Positions 26,483-35,576 of a DNA stretch of 64,000 bases are shown piece after piece. Both the position numbers and the translations under genes were made by a program. Within the stretch, counting starts at the first letter, position 1, and each line of letters begins with the position of its first letter. The notes beneath the pieces are model-generated. The model was not told the origin of the DNA. It searched no databases and saw nothing but the letters and a program-made list of their open reading frames with translations. The stretch is from Streptomyces eurythermus (lineage in GTDB: Bacteria; Actinomycetota; Actinomycetes; Streptomycetales; Streptomycetaceae), in the NCBI RefSeq assembly GCF_014649115.1, contig NZ_BMSK01000020.1:1-64000 (forward strand). Direction: 5' to 3'.

Positions 26483-29400
26483 ATGTCCGGCATTTTCCGC
26501 TCGCGCCGCACGAATAGACCTGCCAAAGGGAAACCGCGAATGCCTGGCCGGCTCCTGGTCACGGCCGTTCTCGGGGCGCTGTCGCTGTCCCTGACGCCGG
26601 TGGTATCCGCCGCGGCCGACAACGGTGGTGGGTCGCCGGTCTCCACCCCCGCGCCCGAGCTGCCGCAGAGCCACCCCGAGGGCCCGCTCGGCACCATCAG
26701 ACCCGCGGACGACTCCGGGCTGACGGCGGAACAGCAGACGGCGCTGGCACAGGCCCAGAGCGAGGCGTCCGCCACCGGCAGCCCCGTCCGGGTGGCAGCC
26801 CTGACCACGCAGACCGCCACGGTGCAGGCCAACCCTTCGGGCACCGTGACCTGGACCACCAGCCTGCTGCCGGAGCGCGTCCGCCAGGGCGGCTCATGGG
26901 TGCCGGTCGACGCCACTCTGAAGCAGAACGACGACGGCAGTTACAGCCCCCGGGCGTCCGCCGAACCGCTGACCTTCTCCGGCGGCGGCAGCGGCCCCCT
27001 GGCGTCCATGACGAGCGGCAGTACCCGGCTCGCCTTCTCCTGGCCCCAGACCCTGCCCCCGCCCACCGTGTCCGGAGCCACGATCACCTACCCCGACGTA
27101 CTCGAAGGCGTCGATCTGAGGCTGACGGCCAACACTCTCGGCGGCTTCGCCGAACTGATCGTCGTCAAGACCGCCGAGGCGGCCGGCAACCCGGCCCTGG
27201 CCACCCTGAAGCTGACCACCCACGCCACCGGCGTGACCGTCTCCGACGACGGCCACGACAATCTGCAGGCCGCCACACCGGCGGGACAGGTGATGTTCAG
27301 TGCGCCACAACCGCTGATGTGGGATTCCTCCGGCGGCACCACCGCCCGACCGCTGTCCGCGAGCACGGACGCTTCCGGACCGGACGACGTACCCGCTCCC
27401 GGCATCGGCGCCCAGGTGGCCCGCGTCTCCGACGACGTCTCCGGCTCGACGCTCTCCCTGACACCGGACCAGGAACTGCTCACCGGCTCCGCCACCCGCT
27501 ACCCGGTCTACATCGACCCCAGTTGGAACCCTCACTACGCCACCGGCGGCAAACAGCACTACGTCGAGACCCAACAGGGCTGCCCGACCGCGAAGAACTA
27601 CGACTCCACCCAGTACGGCGATCCCGGCGTCGGCTACAACAGCTGGTCGGGCTGCATCGGCGCCGAGCGCTCCTACTTCCAGCTCGGCATCCCCTCCGCC
27701 GTCTGGGGCACCCACATCGTTTCCGCCACGGTCAACGCCAAGGAGAACTACTCCGCGAGCTGCAGCCTCTCCTCCGACGTGAAGCTGTACCTCACCGGCG
27801 CCATCGGTTCGGGCACCACCTGGAACAACAAGCCCGCCCTGTCGACCTATCTGGCGGCCAAGAGCTTCGGTCCCGCCTGCAGCAGCGAACCCTCCGGCGG
27901 GTTCTCCGTCACCTCCACCATCGCCAAGAAGGCCGCCGCGAAGGACTCCAGCTGGACCTTCGCACTGGTCAACAGCCGGACAGGCAGTGACGACGGCAAC
28001 TACTTCAAGCGGTTCGCGAACAACCCGTCGATGTCGATCGAGTACAACCACGTCCCCGGCAAGCCCAGCGCCCTGGCCGCCAAGTTCGGCACGCACTCGG
28101 TCGGCTGCGGCACCACCGCCCCCTACCCCGTCATCGGCAAGACACTGGTCACCACACCGCCCACGCTGAACGCCGTGGTCAGTGACGGCGACAAGGACGC
28201 CCTGGCGGCGACCTACAAGTACTGGGTCGGCAGCGGCACCGCCACCACGACCACCAGCGCCACCGTCGCCAGTGGCCAGAACGCCCCCAAGCAGCTGTCC
28301 TCCTCGTTCATGAGCGGGCTGAAGAGCGGTGACACCGTGGGATGGAACGTCACCGCGAGCGACGGCAAGGACACCGGCGCCGCCTCCTCCACCTGCCACT
28401 TCACCGTCGATCTCACAGCCCCGGCCGAGCCGGCCGTCACGGACGCGGACGGCACCTACCCCGAGGACTCCCCCGGCGTCACCCCTGCCGGCACCGCGGG
28501 CCACTTCACGCTCAGCACCAACAGCGCCACCAAGTTCCTCTACCGCCTGGACGTCAGCCCGCCCACCTCCAACACACCCGCCTCGCAGGTCGTCACCGCC
28601 TCCGGCAACAAGGCGACGATCTCCGTCACTCCCACCGCACCCGGGACGCACACCCTCTACGTCTACGCGGTCGACTCGGCCGGCAACGTCTCCGCCCAAC
28701 AGCAGTACCAGTTCACCGCCCTCGGCCACACCGGCAAGACCTACGCGAGCCTGAAGGACGCGTTCAACAACACCGCCGTCACCGACAACGCCGATCAGGC
28801 GGCCGCCGACGCCGACGGTTCCGGCGCGACCATGTCGCTGCAGGACCTGAAGGCCGCCGGCTGGCAGCCCGGCGGCAGGATCACCGTGGACGGCGCCGCC
28901 TTCACCCTGCCCGCCTTCGCCTCCGCTACGGGTGACAACGTGCTGGCCGCCAACCAGACCATCCAGCTGAGCGGCAGCGGACGCGCCCTGGTCTTCCTCG
29001 GCTTCTCCACCTACGGCTTCGTCGGCTCCCAGCACGCCGAGGACGACTACTCCAGCCCCGCCGTCCCCGACGGCACCCCGGTCAGCGGCACCGACTGCAC
29101 CCTCGGCAACGGACAGTACGAGGACTGCCGGGCCGGCGGCCCCACCGGCTCGCTCACCTACGCCGACGGCAGCACCTCCGCCTACCACCTGACCGTTCCC
29201 GACTGGGTCTACGGCTCCAACGCCCTGGCCGCCGTCACCCTCCCCCACCGCAACCACGCAAACGGCACCCAGGAGACCCGTTCCACCAACATCTACGCCT
29301 TCGCCATCCCGCTCGAGCCCAACAGGTCCCTCAGCTCGGTCACCCTCCCCGACCTCAGCAACGCCGCCCGGCAGGACATCCCCGGCCTGCACCTCTTCGG

Positions 29401-30637
29401 CATGGCCCTGCGTGACACCACCACCGCGTCCGGCGGCGCGAAGTGGACCGGCGCATGGAGCTCCCCCAGCGAAGGCGCGTTCAACTACGAGGGCACCGAC
29501 TACAAGAACCAGACCTTCCGCATCGCCGCCGACCCGAGCGTCGCCGGGTCCAGCGTCCGTGTCCGCCTGTCCAACGCCCTCGGCCGCACCCCGCTGACCA
29601 TCGACCACACCACCATCGCCACCCAGTCCACGGGGGCCGCCCCCACCGCCACACCCGCCGACCTCACCTTCAACGGCGGCAGCAGGACAGTGACCATCCC
29701 GGTCGGGGGCGAGGTCTACAGCGACGCGACCGCCTACAACGCCTCACCCGGCAAACGCATCATGATCAGTCTCCACCTCGCCAACGACACGCCCTACCTC
29801 GTCCAGCACAGCTGGGCCGGCGCCGCCGTGCAGTACGTCAGCGCCGTGGGCTCCGGCGACCACACCGCGGACACCGCCACCACCGCCTTCACCGGCACCG
29901 GCGTGCAATGGGGCGAGTTTACCGACATCCTGACCGGCATCGACGTCACCGCCGGGGCGAACCAGCCCACCATCGCCGTCCTCGGAGACAACCTCACCGA
30001 CCCTTTCGCCGGCACCGCCAGGGCCGGACTCACCACCCCCCGCGTGTCCGACGCCCTCGCCGCCGCCCTGCGGAGCGACGAGCAGGTACCCGACTACGGC
30101 GTCGTCGCCTCCGGCATCGAGAACAACCGCATCGCCACCGAGCAGGGCCAGGGCGGACCCGCCGTGCTCACCCGCCTGGACCGGGACGTCCTCGCCCTTC
30201 CCGGCATCACCACCGCGATCGTCGACGAGGGCCTGAAGGACATCGTCGCCGGCACCGACGACACCGAGCTGAGCCGGGCCTACGCCCAACTGCTCGCCCA
30301 GCTGCGCGGCTGGGGCATCGAAGTCGTCATCACGACCCTCACCCCCTGCCGCGGGTACGCCGCCTGCACCGCCGCCACGGACGCCAACCGCGTCTCCGCC
30401 AATGCGTGGATCACCGACCAGACCGACTTCAGCACGCCCACCGTCACCTGCCTGGACGCCGAATCAGCCGTCGCCGTCCCCGACTCCACCAGCACGGCGG
30501 ACCCGGCGCCCCTCGTCCTCAACTCCGGTGCCGCCCCCGGTGACTACGACGCCGGCGACCACGTCAACCTCACCGCCGACGGGTACAGGGCCATCGCGGG
30601 CGCGATCGACCTGACCACGCTCGGACCGGACGCCTGA
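26483..30637 (+). CDS. Giant secreted protein with DNRLRE-like module and catalytically degenerate SGNH domain
   Basis: 1384 residues from the ATG at 26483 after GGGGGG. A signal peptide covers about residues 1-46 (basic start, LLVTAVLGALSLSL, VVSAAA). The N-terminal third resembles the wall-protein region that often precedes DNRLRE domains (VDATLKQNDDGSYSPR). Residues about 345-515 form a DNRLRE-like carbohydrate or wall-binding module, followed by a fibronectin-like segment. The C-terminus (about 1160-1384) has the SGNH/GDSL hydrolase layout, but block I reads LGDNLTD (Asn1170 for Ser), block III EGLKDI (Lys1252 for Asn), and block V DHVN (Asn1362 for His). It should therefore be non-hydrolytic. 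It is divergent from the RHS toxin, with similar architecture size and secretion, so a joint role at the cell surface is possible. Confidence 0.75.
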   Translation: MSGIFRSRRTNRPAKGKPRMPGRLLVTAVLGALSLSLTPVVSAAADNGGGSPVSTPAPELPQSHPEGPLGTIRPADDSGLTAEQQTALAQAQSEASATGSPVRVAALTTQTATVQANPSGTVTWTTSLLPERVRQGGSWVPVDATLKQNDDGSYSPRASAEPLTFSGGGSGPLASMTSGSTRLAFSWPQTLPPPTVSGATITYPDVLEGVDLRLTANTLGGFAELIVVKTAEAAGNPALATLKLTTHATGVTVSDDGHDNLQAATPAGQVMFSAPQPLMWDSSGGTTARPLSASTDASGPDDVPAPGIGAQVARVSDDVSGSTLSLTPDQELLTGSATRYPVYIDPSWNPHYATGGKQHYVETQQGCPTAKNYDSTQYGDPGVGYNSWSGCIGAERSYFQLGIPSAVWGTHIVSATVNAKENYSASCSLSSDVKLYLTGAIGSGTTWNNKPALSTYLAAKSFGPACSSEPSGGFSVTSTIAKKAAAKDSSWTFALVNSRTGSDDGNYFKRFANNPSMSIEYNHVPGKPSALAAKFGTHSVGCGTTAPYPVIGKTLVTTPPTLNAVVSDGDKDALAATYKYWVGSGTATTTTSATVASGQNAPKQLSSSFMSGLKSGDTVGWNVTASDGKDTGAASSTCHFTVDLTAPAEPAVTDADGTYPEDSPGVTPAGTAGHFTLSTNSATKFLYRLDVSPPTSNTPASQVVTASGNKATISVTPTAPGTHTLYVYAVDSAGNVSAQQQYQFTALGHTGKTYASLKDAFNNTAVTDNADQAAADADGSGATMSLQDLKAAGWQPGGRITVDGAAFTLPAFASATGDNVLAANQTIQLSGSGRALVFLGFSTYGFVGSQHAEDDYSSPAVPDGTPVSGTDCTLGNGQYEDCRAGGPTGSLTYADGSTSAYHLTVPDWVYGSNALAAVTLPHRNHANGTQETRSTNIYAFAIPLEPNRSLSSVTLPDLSNAARQDIPGLHLFGMALRDTTTASGGAKWTGAWSSPSEGAFNYEGTDYKNQTFRIAADPSVAGSSVRVRLSNALGRTPLTIDHTTIATQSTGAAPTATPADLTFNGGSRTVTIPVGGEVYSDATAYNASPGKRIMISLHLANDTPYLVQHSWAGAAVQYVSAVGSGDHTADTATTAFTGTGVQWGEFTDILTGIDVTAGANQPTIAVLGDNLTDPFAGTARAGLTTPRVSDALAAALRSDEQVPDYGVVASGIENNRIATEQGQGGPAVLTRLDRDVLALPGITTAIVDEGLKDIVAGTDDTELSRAYAQLLAQLRGWGIEVVITTLTPCRGYAACTAATDANRVSANAWITDQTDFSTPTVTCLDAESAVAVPDSTSTADPAPLVLNSGAAPGDYDAGDHVNLTADGYRAIAGAIDLTTLGPDA

Positions 30638-30765
30638 GGCCGCCGCCGGGCCGACGGACACCGGTGGGGTCCGTCGGCCCGGCGGCGGGCACGGAAGCGA
30701 TTCCCCGCCCCCGCCACCCCGCCACACCCCTCGCCGAAGATCCACAAAGCTCCACCACGACACCT

Positions 30766-30789
30766 ATGGACATGACATGTCATGGCCAT
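30766..30789. promoter_or_regulatory. Near-perfect 24-bp palindrome upstream of the M4 protease
   Basis: CATGACATGTCATG at 30771-30784 is a perfect 14-bp palindrome. After one mismatched pair (30770/30785) the symmetry continues for four more base pairs on each side. It ends 60 bases before the protease start codon, a typical operator position for a dimeric repressor or activator. No regulator gene is adjacent, so the binding protein is unknown. Confidence 0.6.
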
Positions 30790-30849
30790 TTAAATCTCGG
30801 GAATCAGCGCCACCCCCACCGCCTGACGGGCGCCTTCCCGAGGAGACAG

Positions 30850-32499
30850 ATGAGCCGGATACGGCAGCATGTCCGAGGAACCCGCCGCACGGTCACCGCC
30901 GGTGTCGCCGCCGCCACCGCGACCCTGCTGGCCGTCGGCCTCTCCCCCGCCGCCCACGCCGAGGGCGGACCGACCCGGGCCACCGCGATCGACAACGCGG
31001 CCTCCGCACTCCTGGCCCACGCCTCCGCGCTGGGCCTCGCCGCCCCGCAGGGCACCAGCGTCCGGGACGTGATCGTGGACAAGGACGGCACCCAGCACGT
31101 CCGCTACGACCGCACCTACCGCCATCTCCCGGTTCTCGGCGGCGACTTCGTCGTCCACCTGGCCCCGGGCGGCGCCTACCGGGGCGCCGACCGCGCCACC
31201 CGGCAGACCGTCTCCGTGCCCACGGTCACCCCGGCGGTCCCCGGCCCGAAGGCCGCCGGTCTCGCGGTCGACGCCCTGCGCGCGGCCCACCCGGGCACGC
31301 CGCTGAAGCAGGCCAAGGCCAAGCCGCAACTGGTGGTCGACGCCCTGCACGGCACGCCCAGGCTGGCCTGGCGCACCACCGCCGTCGGCCTGGACTCGCT
31401 CGGCAACCCGGTCGCCCGGACCCTGCTGACCGACGCCCGCACCGGCGCCCGGATCGACGCCTGGGACAGCATCGAGACCGCCACCGGCGACGGCGCCTCC
31501 CTCTACAGCGGGACCGTGCCGCTGGAGACCACCTCGTCCGGGTCGTCGTACCAGCTCAAGGACCCGACCCGGGGCAACACCTACACCGGTGACGCGGAGA
31601 ACAAGACCGACCTGTGCATCTTCGGGATCTGCTTCAGCCGGGCCCCCGCGACCCTGTTCTCGGACGCCGACAACCACTGGGGCACCGGCGCCACGGCGGA
31701 CCGCGCCTCGGCCGCCGTCGACGCCCAGTACGGCACCGACGAGACCTGGGACTACTACAAGAACGTGCACGGCCGCACCGGCATCGCCGGGGACGGCAAG
31801 GGCTCGTACAACCGCGTCCACTACGGCACCAACTACAACAACGCCTTCTGGGACGACAGTTGCTTCTGCATGACCTACGGTGACGGCGACGGGACCACCT
31901 TCGGGCCGCTGGTCGCCCTCGACGTCGCCGGGCACGAGATGTCCCACGGGGTGACCTCGAAGACGGCCGCGCTGACCTACTCGGGCGAGTCCGGCGGGCT
32001 GAACGAGGCCACCTCCGACATCCTCGGCACGATGGTGGAGTGGTACGCGGACAACCCCTCCGACGCCGGTGACTACCTCATCGGCGAGAAGATCGTGAAG
32101 CCCGGCTTCGGCAAGGCGGCGCTGCGCTTCATGGACAAGCCCTCCAGGGACGGCAGTTCGGCCGACTACTGGAGCTCGTCGGTCGGCAACCTCGACGTCC
32201 ACTACTCCTCCGGCGTCGCCAACCACTTCGCCTACCTGCTCGCCGAGGGCAGCGGCGCGAAGACCATCAACGGCGTCGCCTACGACTCGCCGACCTACAA
32301 CGGCTCCGCCGTCACCGGCATCGGCCGGGACAAGGTCGGCAAGATCTGGTACCGGGCGCTGACGGTCTACATGACGTCCTCGACCAACTACAAGGGTGCC
32401 CGCACGGCGACCCTGAACGCGGCGAAGGACCTCTACGGCGCCGGCAGCACGGAGTACAACGCCGTGGCCGCGGCCTGGAGCGCGGTCAACGTCAGCTGA
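30850..32499 (+). CDS. Secreted M4 (thermolysin-type) zinc metalloprotease
   Basis: 549 residues from the ATG at 30850, 5-10 bases after GAGGAG; the frame is open upstream, but that region carries the palindromic operator. A Sec signal ends at about residue 36 (SPAAHA). A FTP-type propeptide occupies about 40-190, and the mature peptidase follows. The zinc site HEMSH is at about residues 361-365, and the third ligand Glu lies in GGLNEATSD about 20 residues later. The catalytic His region is HYSSGVANHFAYLL. The exported neutral protease would digest extracellular protein. A GC-rich hairpin follows the gene. Confidence 0.93.
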   Translation: MSRIRQHVRGTRRTVTAGVAAATATLLAVGLSPAAHAEGGPTRATAIDNAASALLAHASALGLAAPQGTSVRDVIVDKDGTQHVRYDRTYRHLPVLGGDFVVHLAPGGAYRGADRATRQTVSVPTVTPAVPGPKAAGLAVDALRAAHPGTPLKQAKAKPQLVVDALHGTPRLAWRTTAVGLDSLGNPVARTLLTDARTGARIDAWDSIETATGDGASLYSGTVPLETTSSGSSYQLKDPTRGNTYTGDAENKTDLCIFGICFSRAPATLFSDADNHWGTGATADRASAAVDAQYGTDETWDYYKNVHGRTGIAGDGKGSYNRVHYGTNYNNAFWDDSCFCMTYGDGDGTTFGPLVALDVAGHEMSHGVTSKTAALTYSGESGGLNEATSDILGTMVEWYADNPSDAGDYLIGEKIVKPGFGKAALRFMDKPSRDGSSADYWSSSVGNLDVHYSSGVANHFAYLLAEGSGAKTINGVAYDSPTYNGSAVTGIGRDKVGKIWYRALTVYMTSSTNYKGARTATLNAAKDLYGAGSTEYNAVAAAWSAVNVS

Positions 32500-32515
32500 C
32501 CTCCGCCGTACGTTT

Positions 32516-32549
32516 CCGGGGCCGGTGTCCGCTCGGGCACCGGCCCCGG
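32516..32549 (+). terminator. Terminator-like hairpin after the M4 protease
   Basis: A perfect 12-bp inverted repeat (CCGGGGCCGGTG / CACCGGCCCCGG) with a 10-base loop begins 17 bases past the stop. No T run follows, as is common for Streptomyces terminators. Confidence 0.6.
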
Positions 32550-32823
32550 TGTGCGCCGGGGTGGACGCGCTGACGTCGTGTCACCCGTTCACCGGCGCCG
32601 CCGCTCCATTCGTGTTCTTTTCATACTTCTCCCTCCCGGCTGTCCCGCTCCCACGCCTGACCTGCCGGAACGCCGCACACGCTCACCCGGGCGGGTGGCC
32701 GGGCCGCCACCCGTTCACCGCATTCCTGACGGCCACTCAGCAAGCGGGCCGGCCGCCGAGCCACTTATCTCGGAAGGGCAGGGGCGCACCCCTGGACGAG
32801 TCGGACAAGCTCTGGGGAGCACC
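32550..32823. other. Gap between the M4 protease and a secreted protein; no gene seen
   Basis: About 270 bases with no convincing coding frame. The 13-base word CACCCGTTCACCG occurs twice (about 32583 and 32708). GGGGAG just before 32824 is the ribosome-binding site of the next gene. The promoter of that gene must be here but I cannot place it. Confidence 0.5.
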
Positions 32824-33369
32824 ATGCGACGCACTGCCCGTCTCCTGGCCGGTACCGCGCTCGCCGTGGCCGCCACGGCACCCGCCCACGCGGTGGCGGC
32901 CACGGACCCGGCGGCACCGCTCACGGCCGCCCCGTCCGGCCGGCTGGAGGTCCGGCCGGCCACCGTGACGCCCGGCGACGAGGTCACCGTGAGCACGGCC
33001 GCGTGCGGCTCCCCGGGCGCCGCGACCGGGGACGCGGGCGCGGTCGGCGCCGGCACCTTCCCGCTGGCGCCCGGCACCGGCGAAGGGCGGGTGTCCGGCC
33101 GGTTCCGGGTGCCGCCGAGCGCCCAGCCGGGCACGTACGAGATCCTCGCCCGGTGCGCCGAGGGGGACCGGCAGGTGGCGGGCGACCTGGTGGTGGCGCT
33201 CAGCGCGGCGCACGGGCAGGTGCAGCCGCGGGGAAGCGTGAAGACAGGGGTCGGCGGCGGGCTGAGCCGCGACCCCGTACAGACCACGGCGGGTGTGGCG
33301 GCACTGGCCGTCGCCGCCGCGGGCGGTACCTGGCTCCTGCATCGCCGGGCGAGAGGCGACGGGATCTGA
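32824..33369 (+). CDS. Small secreted, membrane-anchored protein beside a sortase
   Basis: 181 residues from the ATG at 32824. A signal peptide spans about residues 1-25 (RRTARLLAGTALAVAATAPAHA). A compact beta-rich domain (LEVRPATVTPGDEVTVST...RFRVPPSAQPGTYEILARC) looks immunoglobulin-like, with one Cys pair. A C-terminal helix (about 157-173, AGVAALAVAAAGGTWLL) is followed by a basic tail HRRARGDG. This is the layout of a surface protein, but there is no LPXTG-like sorting motif before the helix. It precedes the class F sortase by 123 bases, a pairing common in Streptomyces. Function unknown. Confidence 0.75.
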   Translation: MRRTARLLAGTALAVAATAPAHAVAATDPAAPLTAAPSGRLEVRPATVTPGDEVTVSTAACGSPGAATGDAGAVGAGTFPLAPGTGEGRVSGRFRVPPSAQPGTYEILARCAEGDRQVAGDLVVALSAAHGQVQPRGSVKTGVGGGLSRDPVQTTAGVAALAVAAAGGTWLLHRRARGDGI

Positions 33370-33492
33370 CGGACACCCTCCGCTGTCCGTCCACCGGTAC
33401 CGCACATCCCGCCCCCTCCGGGTCCGACGCCCCTCGCGGCCCGGAGGGGGCGGGCATCCGACAGGGGGCCGTCCGAGGGAGAGGGGTCGCGC

Positions 33493-34206
33493 ATGCGTGC
33501 TGGGTCGGCCAAGGGCGCCGCAACAGCCGGGCGTGGGGCTGGACATGGTCACGGGCATGGGCGCGGGCACGGGTATGGGCGCGGGCGCCGCGCCCGCCTC
33601 GCGGACGCCCTCATAGCCGCCGTCACCGTGGTGGCCCTCGGCTCGGGCGTATGGCTGCTGGCCGGCACCGGCCCGCGCACCCCGCCGCAGCCGACGGCCG
33701 CCGAGGGCCGGACCGAGCCCGGCGGTGAGCGGAACGCGGCCCCCGCCCTCGCGCCCTCGCCGCCCCTGCGCGTCCGCATCCCCGCGATCCGCGTGGACGC
33801 GCCCCTGACCGGCCTGGCCCTCACCCCCTCCGGCAGCCTGGACGCCCCGCCCGCCGAGGAGCAGAACCTGGCCGGCTGGTACGAGGCCGGGACCACGCCC
33901 GGGGAGACGGGCACCGCGATCGTCGCCGGCCATGTCGACAACGCCGACGGCCCCGCCGTCTTCTACCGCCTCGGCGCGCTCAAGCGGGGCGACCGCGTCG
34001 AGGTGGACCGCCGGGACGGCACCGTGGCGCTGTTCACCGTGGACGCGGTGGAGGTGTACTCGGCCCGCGACTTCCCCGACGACAAGGTGTACGGCGCCGC
34101 CCCCCGCCCCGAACTCCGCGTCATCACCTGCGGCGGCGGCTACTCGAAGACCACCGGTTACCAGGGCAACGTGGTGGTGTTCGCGCACCTGACGGGGAGC
34201 CGCTGA
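33493..34206 (+). CDS. Class F sortase
   Basis: 237 residues. The N-terminus carries a cytoplasmic Gly/His/Arg-rich stretch (GHGHGHGRGHGYGRGRR, about residues 17-33). Then come one membrane helix (about 38-56), a Pro-rich spacer, and the sortase beta-barrel from about residue 92. Catalytic His147 is in VAGHVDN and Cys213 in VITCGGGY. The basic residue usually supplied by Arg just after the Cys is Lys219 here, in YSKTTGYQGNVVVFAHL. Sortases are transpeptidases of the outer membrane face; class F enzymes have few known substrates. The preceding gene encodes a plausible but motif-less partner. Confidence 0.87.
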   Translation: MRAGSAKGAATAGRGAGHGHGHGRGHGYGRGRRARLADALIAAVTVVALGSGVWLLAGTGPRTPPQPTAAEGRTEPGGERNAAPALAPSPPLRVRIPAIRVDAPLTGLALTPSGSLDAPPAEEQNLAGWYEAGTTPGETGTAIVAGHVDNADGPAVFYRLGALKRGDRVEVDRRDGTVALFTVDAVEVYSARDFPDDKVYGAAPRPELRVITCGGGYSKTTGYQGNVVVFAHLTGSR

Positions 34207-34223
34207 CCGCACTCCGCGTGCCC

Positions 34224-34571
34224 TCAGCGCGCCGCCGGTTCCACGCCCAGGACATGTCTCTTCCCCCACACGCCCAGCGGGGCCAGCGCCTCGTTCAGCT
34301 GGTGGCCGATCCCGGTCAGCGAGTACTCGACGCGGGGCGGCACCTCCGCGTAGTCCTCGCGGTGCACGATCCCGTCGGCCTCCAGCTCGCGCAGCTGCGC
34401 GGCGAGCACCTTCTCCGTGACGCCCGGCAGCAGCCGGCGCAGTTCCCCGAACCGCCGGGCGCCCCCCTCCCCCAGCGCCCACAGGATCGACACCTTCCAC
34501 TTGCCGTCGATGATGTCCATCGCCGCGTCGGTGCCGCAGACGTACGCCCCCGGCCGTCGTCCCACCGGCAT
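34224..34571 (-). CDS. HxlR-family winged-helix regulator
   Basis: 115 residues from the ATG at 34571 after GGGGGAA. The pattern is that of HxlR proteins: an N-terminal Cys (AYVCGTDAAMDIIDGKW), then KVSILWALGEGGARRFGELRRLLPGVTEKVLAAQLRELEADGI (the winged helix), and a wing ending YSLTGIGHQLNEALAPL. Such dimers respond to redox or electrophile stress and often control a divergently transcribed oxidoreductase. Here that is the dehydrogenase starting at 34671, with a perfect palindrome between them. Confidence 0.9.
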   Translation of the reverse strand: MPVGRRPGAYVCGTDAAMDIIDGKWKVSILWALGEGGARRFGELRRLLPGVTEKVLAAQLRELEADGIVHREDYAEVPPRVEYSLTGIGHQLNEALAPLGVWGKRHVLGVEPAAR

Positions 34572-34623
34572 GCCGTTCCCCCTTCCGACCCGCAGGCTTT
34601 CCCGCGGGTAACCACCCACTCCG

Positions 34624-34635
34624 AAGTACGTACTT
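34624..34635. promoter_or_regulatory. Palindromic operator candidate for the HxlR regulator
   Basis: AAGTACGTACTT is a perfect 12-bp palindrome in the 99-base gap between the divergent HxlR and dehydrogenase genes. HxlR-type proteins bind short GTAC-centred palindromes, so this is a natural site for control of both genes. Confidence 0.6.
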
Positions 34636-34670
34636 ACGCTCGGTGGCTCTCCGAGGGGAGCCTAGCCGTC

Positions 34671-35576
34671 ATGACCGACAACTCCCCTTCCTCCGGCCCC
34701 CGTACCCCCCTCACCCTGCTCGGCACCGGTGCCATGGGCACCGCGCTCGGCCGGGCCTGGCTCGCCGCCGGGCACCCCCTGACCGTCTGGAACCGCACCC
34801 CGGAGCGGACGGCCGCGCTGACCGCCGAGGGCGCGGTGGCCGCCGACAGCGCGGCGGCGGCCGTGGCCGCGAACCGGCTCGTCGTGGCCTGCCTGCTGGA
34901 CGACGCCTCGGTGGGCGCCGCCCTGGACGGTGCCGACCTGGCCGGCCGGGACCTGGTGAACCTCACCACCGGCACCCCCGCCGACGCCCGTGGCCGTGCC
35001 GCCTGGGCCGCGGAGCGGGGCGCCCGGCTGCTGGACGGCGGGATCATGGCCGTACCGCCGATGATCGGCACGCCCGGCGCCTTCGTGTTCTACAGCGGTG
35101 ACCCCAAGGTGTTCGAGGAGCACCGGGACACCCTCGCGGTCCCGGCCGGCACCGAGTACGTCGGCGCCGACCCCGGGCTCGCCGCGCTGCACGACGTGGC
35201 GCTGCTGACCGGCATGTACGGCATGTTCGCGGGGATCACGAGCGCCTTCGCGCTGGTGCGGGACACGGACGTGGCGCCCGAGGAGTTCGCCCCGCTGCTG
35301 GTGTCCTGGCTGTCCGCGATGGCCGGCCAGGCGCACGGCATGGCCGGCCGGCTGGCGTCCGGCGACTACACCTCCGATGTCGTCTCCAACCTCGCGATGC
35401 AGGTCGCGGGCACCGGCACCCTGCTGCGCACGGCCGGGGAACAGGGGGTGAGCCCGGAACTGATCACCCCCTTCTTCGACCTCATGCACCGCCGCCTGGC
35501 CGACGGCCACGGCACGGAGGACACCACGGGCCTGGTGGACCTGCTGAGCACCCGCCGCCCGGCCACGGCCCGGTGA
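34671..35576 (+). CDS. NADP-dependent imine-reductase-like dehydrogenase
   Basis: 301 residues. An N-terminal Rossmann fold begins LTLLGTGAMGTALGRAWLAAGH, then VWNRTPER, where the Arg following the second strand indicates NADP preference. A long interdomain helix and an all-helical C-terminal domain follow (from about residue 165, ALHDVALLTGMYGMFAG). This matches the 6-phosphogluconate-dehydrogenase / reductive-aminase superfamily. Size and C-terminal sequence resemble imine reductases more than hydroxyisobutyrate dehydrogenases. It is divergent from HxlR and probably induced when that repressor is inactivated. The substrate is unknown. Confidence 0.82.
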   Translation: MTDNSPSSGPRTPLTLLGTGAMGTALGRAWLAAGHPLTVWNRTPERTAALTAEGAVAADSAAAAVAANRLVVACLLDDASVGAALDGADLAGRDLVNLTTGTPADARGRAAWAAERGARLLDGGIMAVPPMIGTPGAFVFYSGDPKVFEEHRDTLAVPAGTEYVGADPGLAALHDVALLTGMYGMFAGITSAFALVRDTDVAPEEFAPLLVSWLSAMAGQAHGMAGRLASGDYTSDVVSNLAMQVAGTGTLLRTAGEQGVSPELITPFFDLMHRRLADGHGTEDTTGLVDLLSTRRPATAR

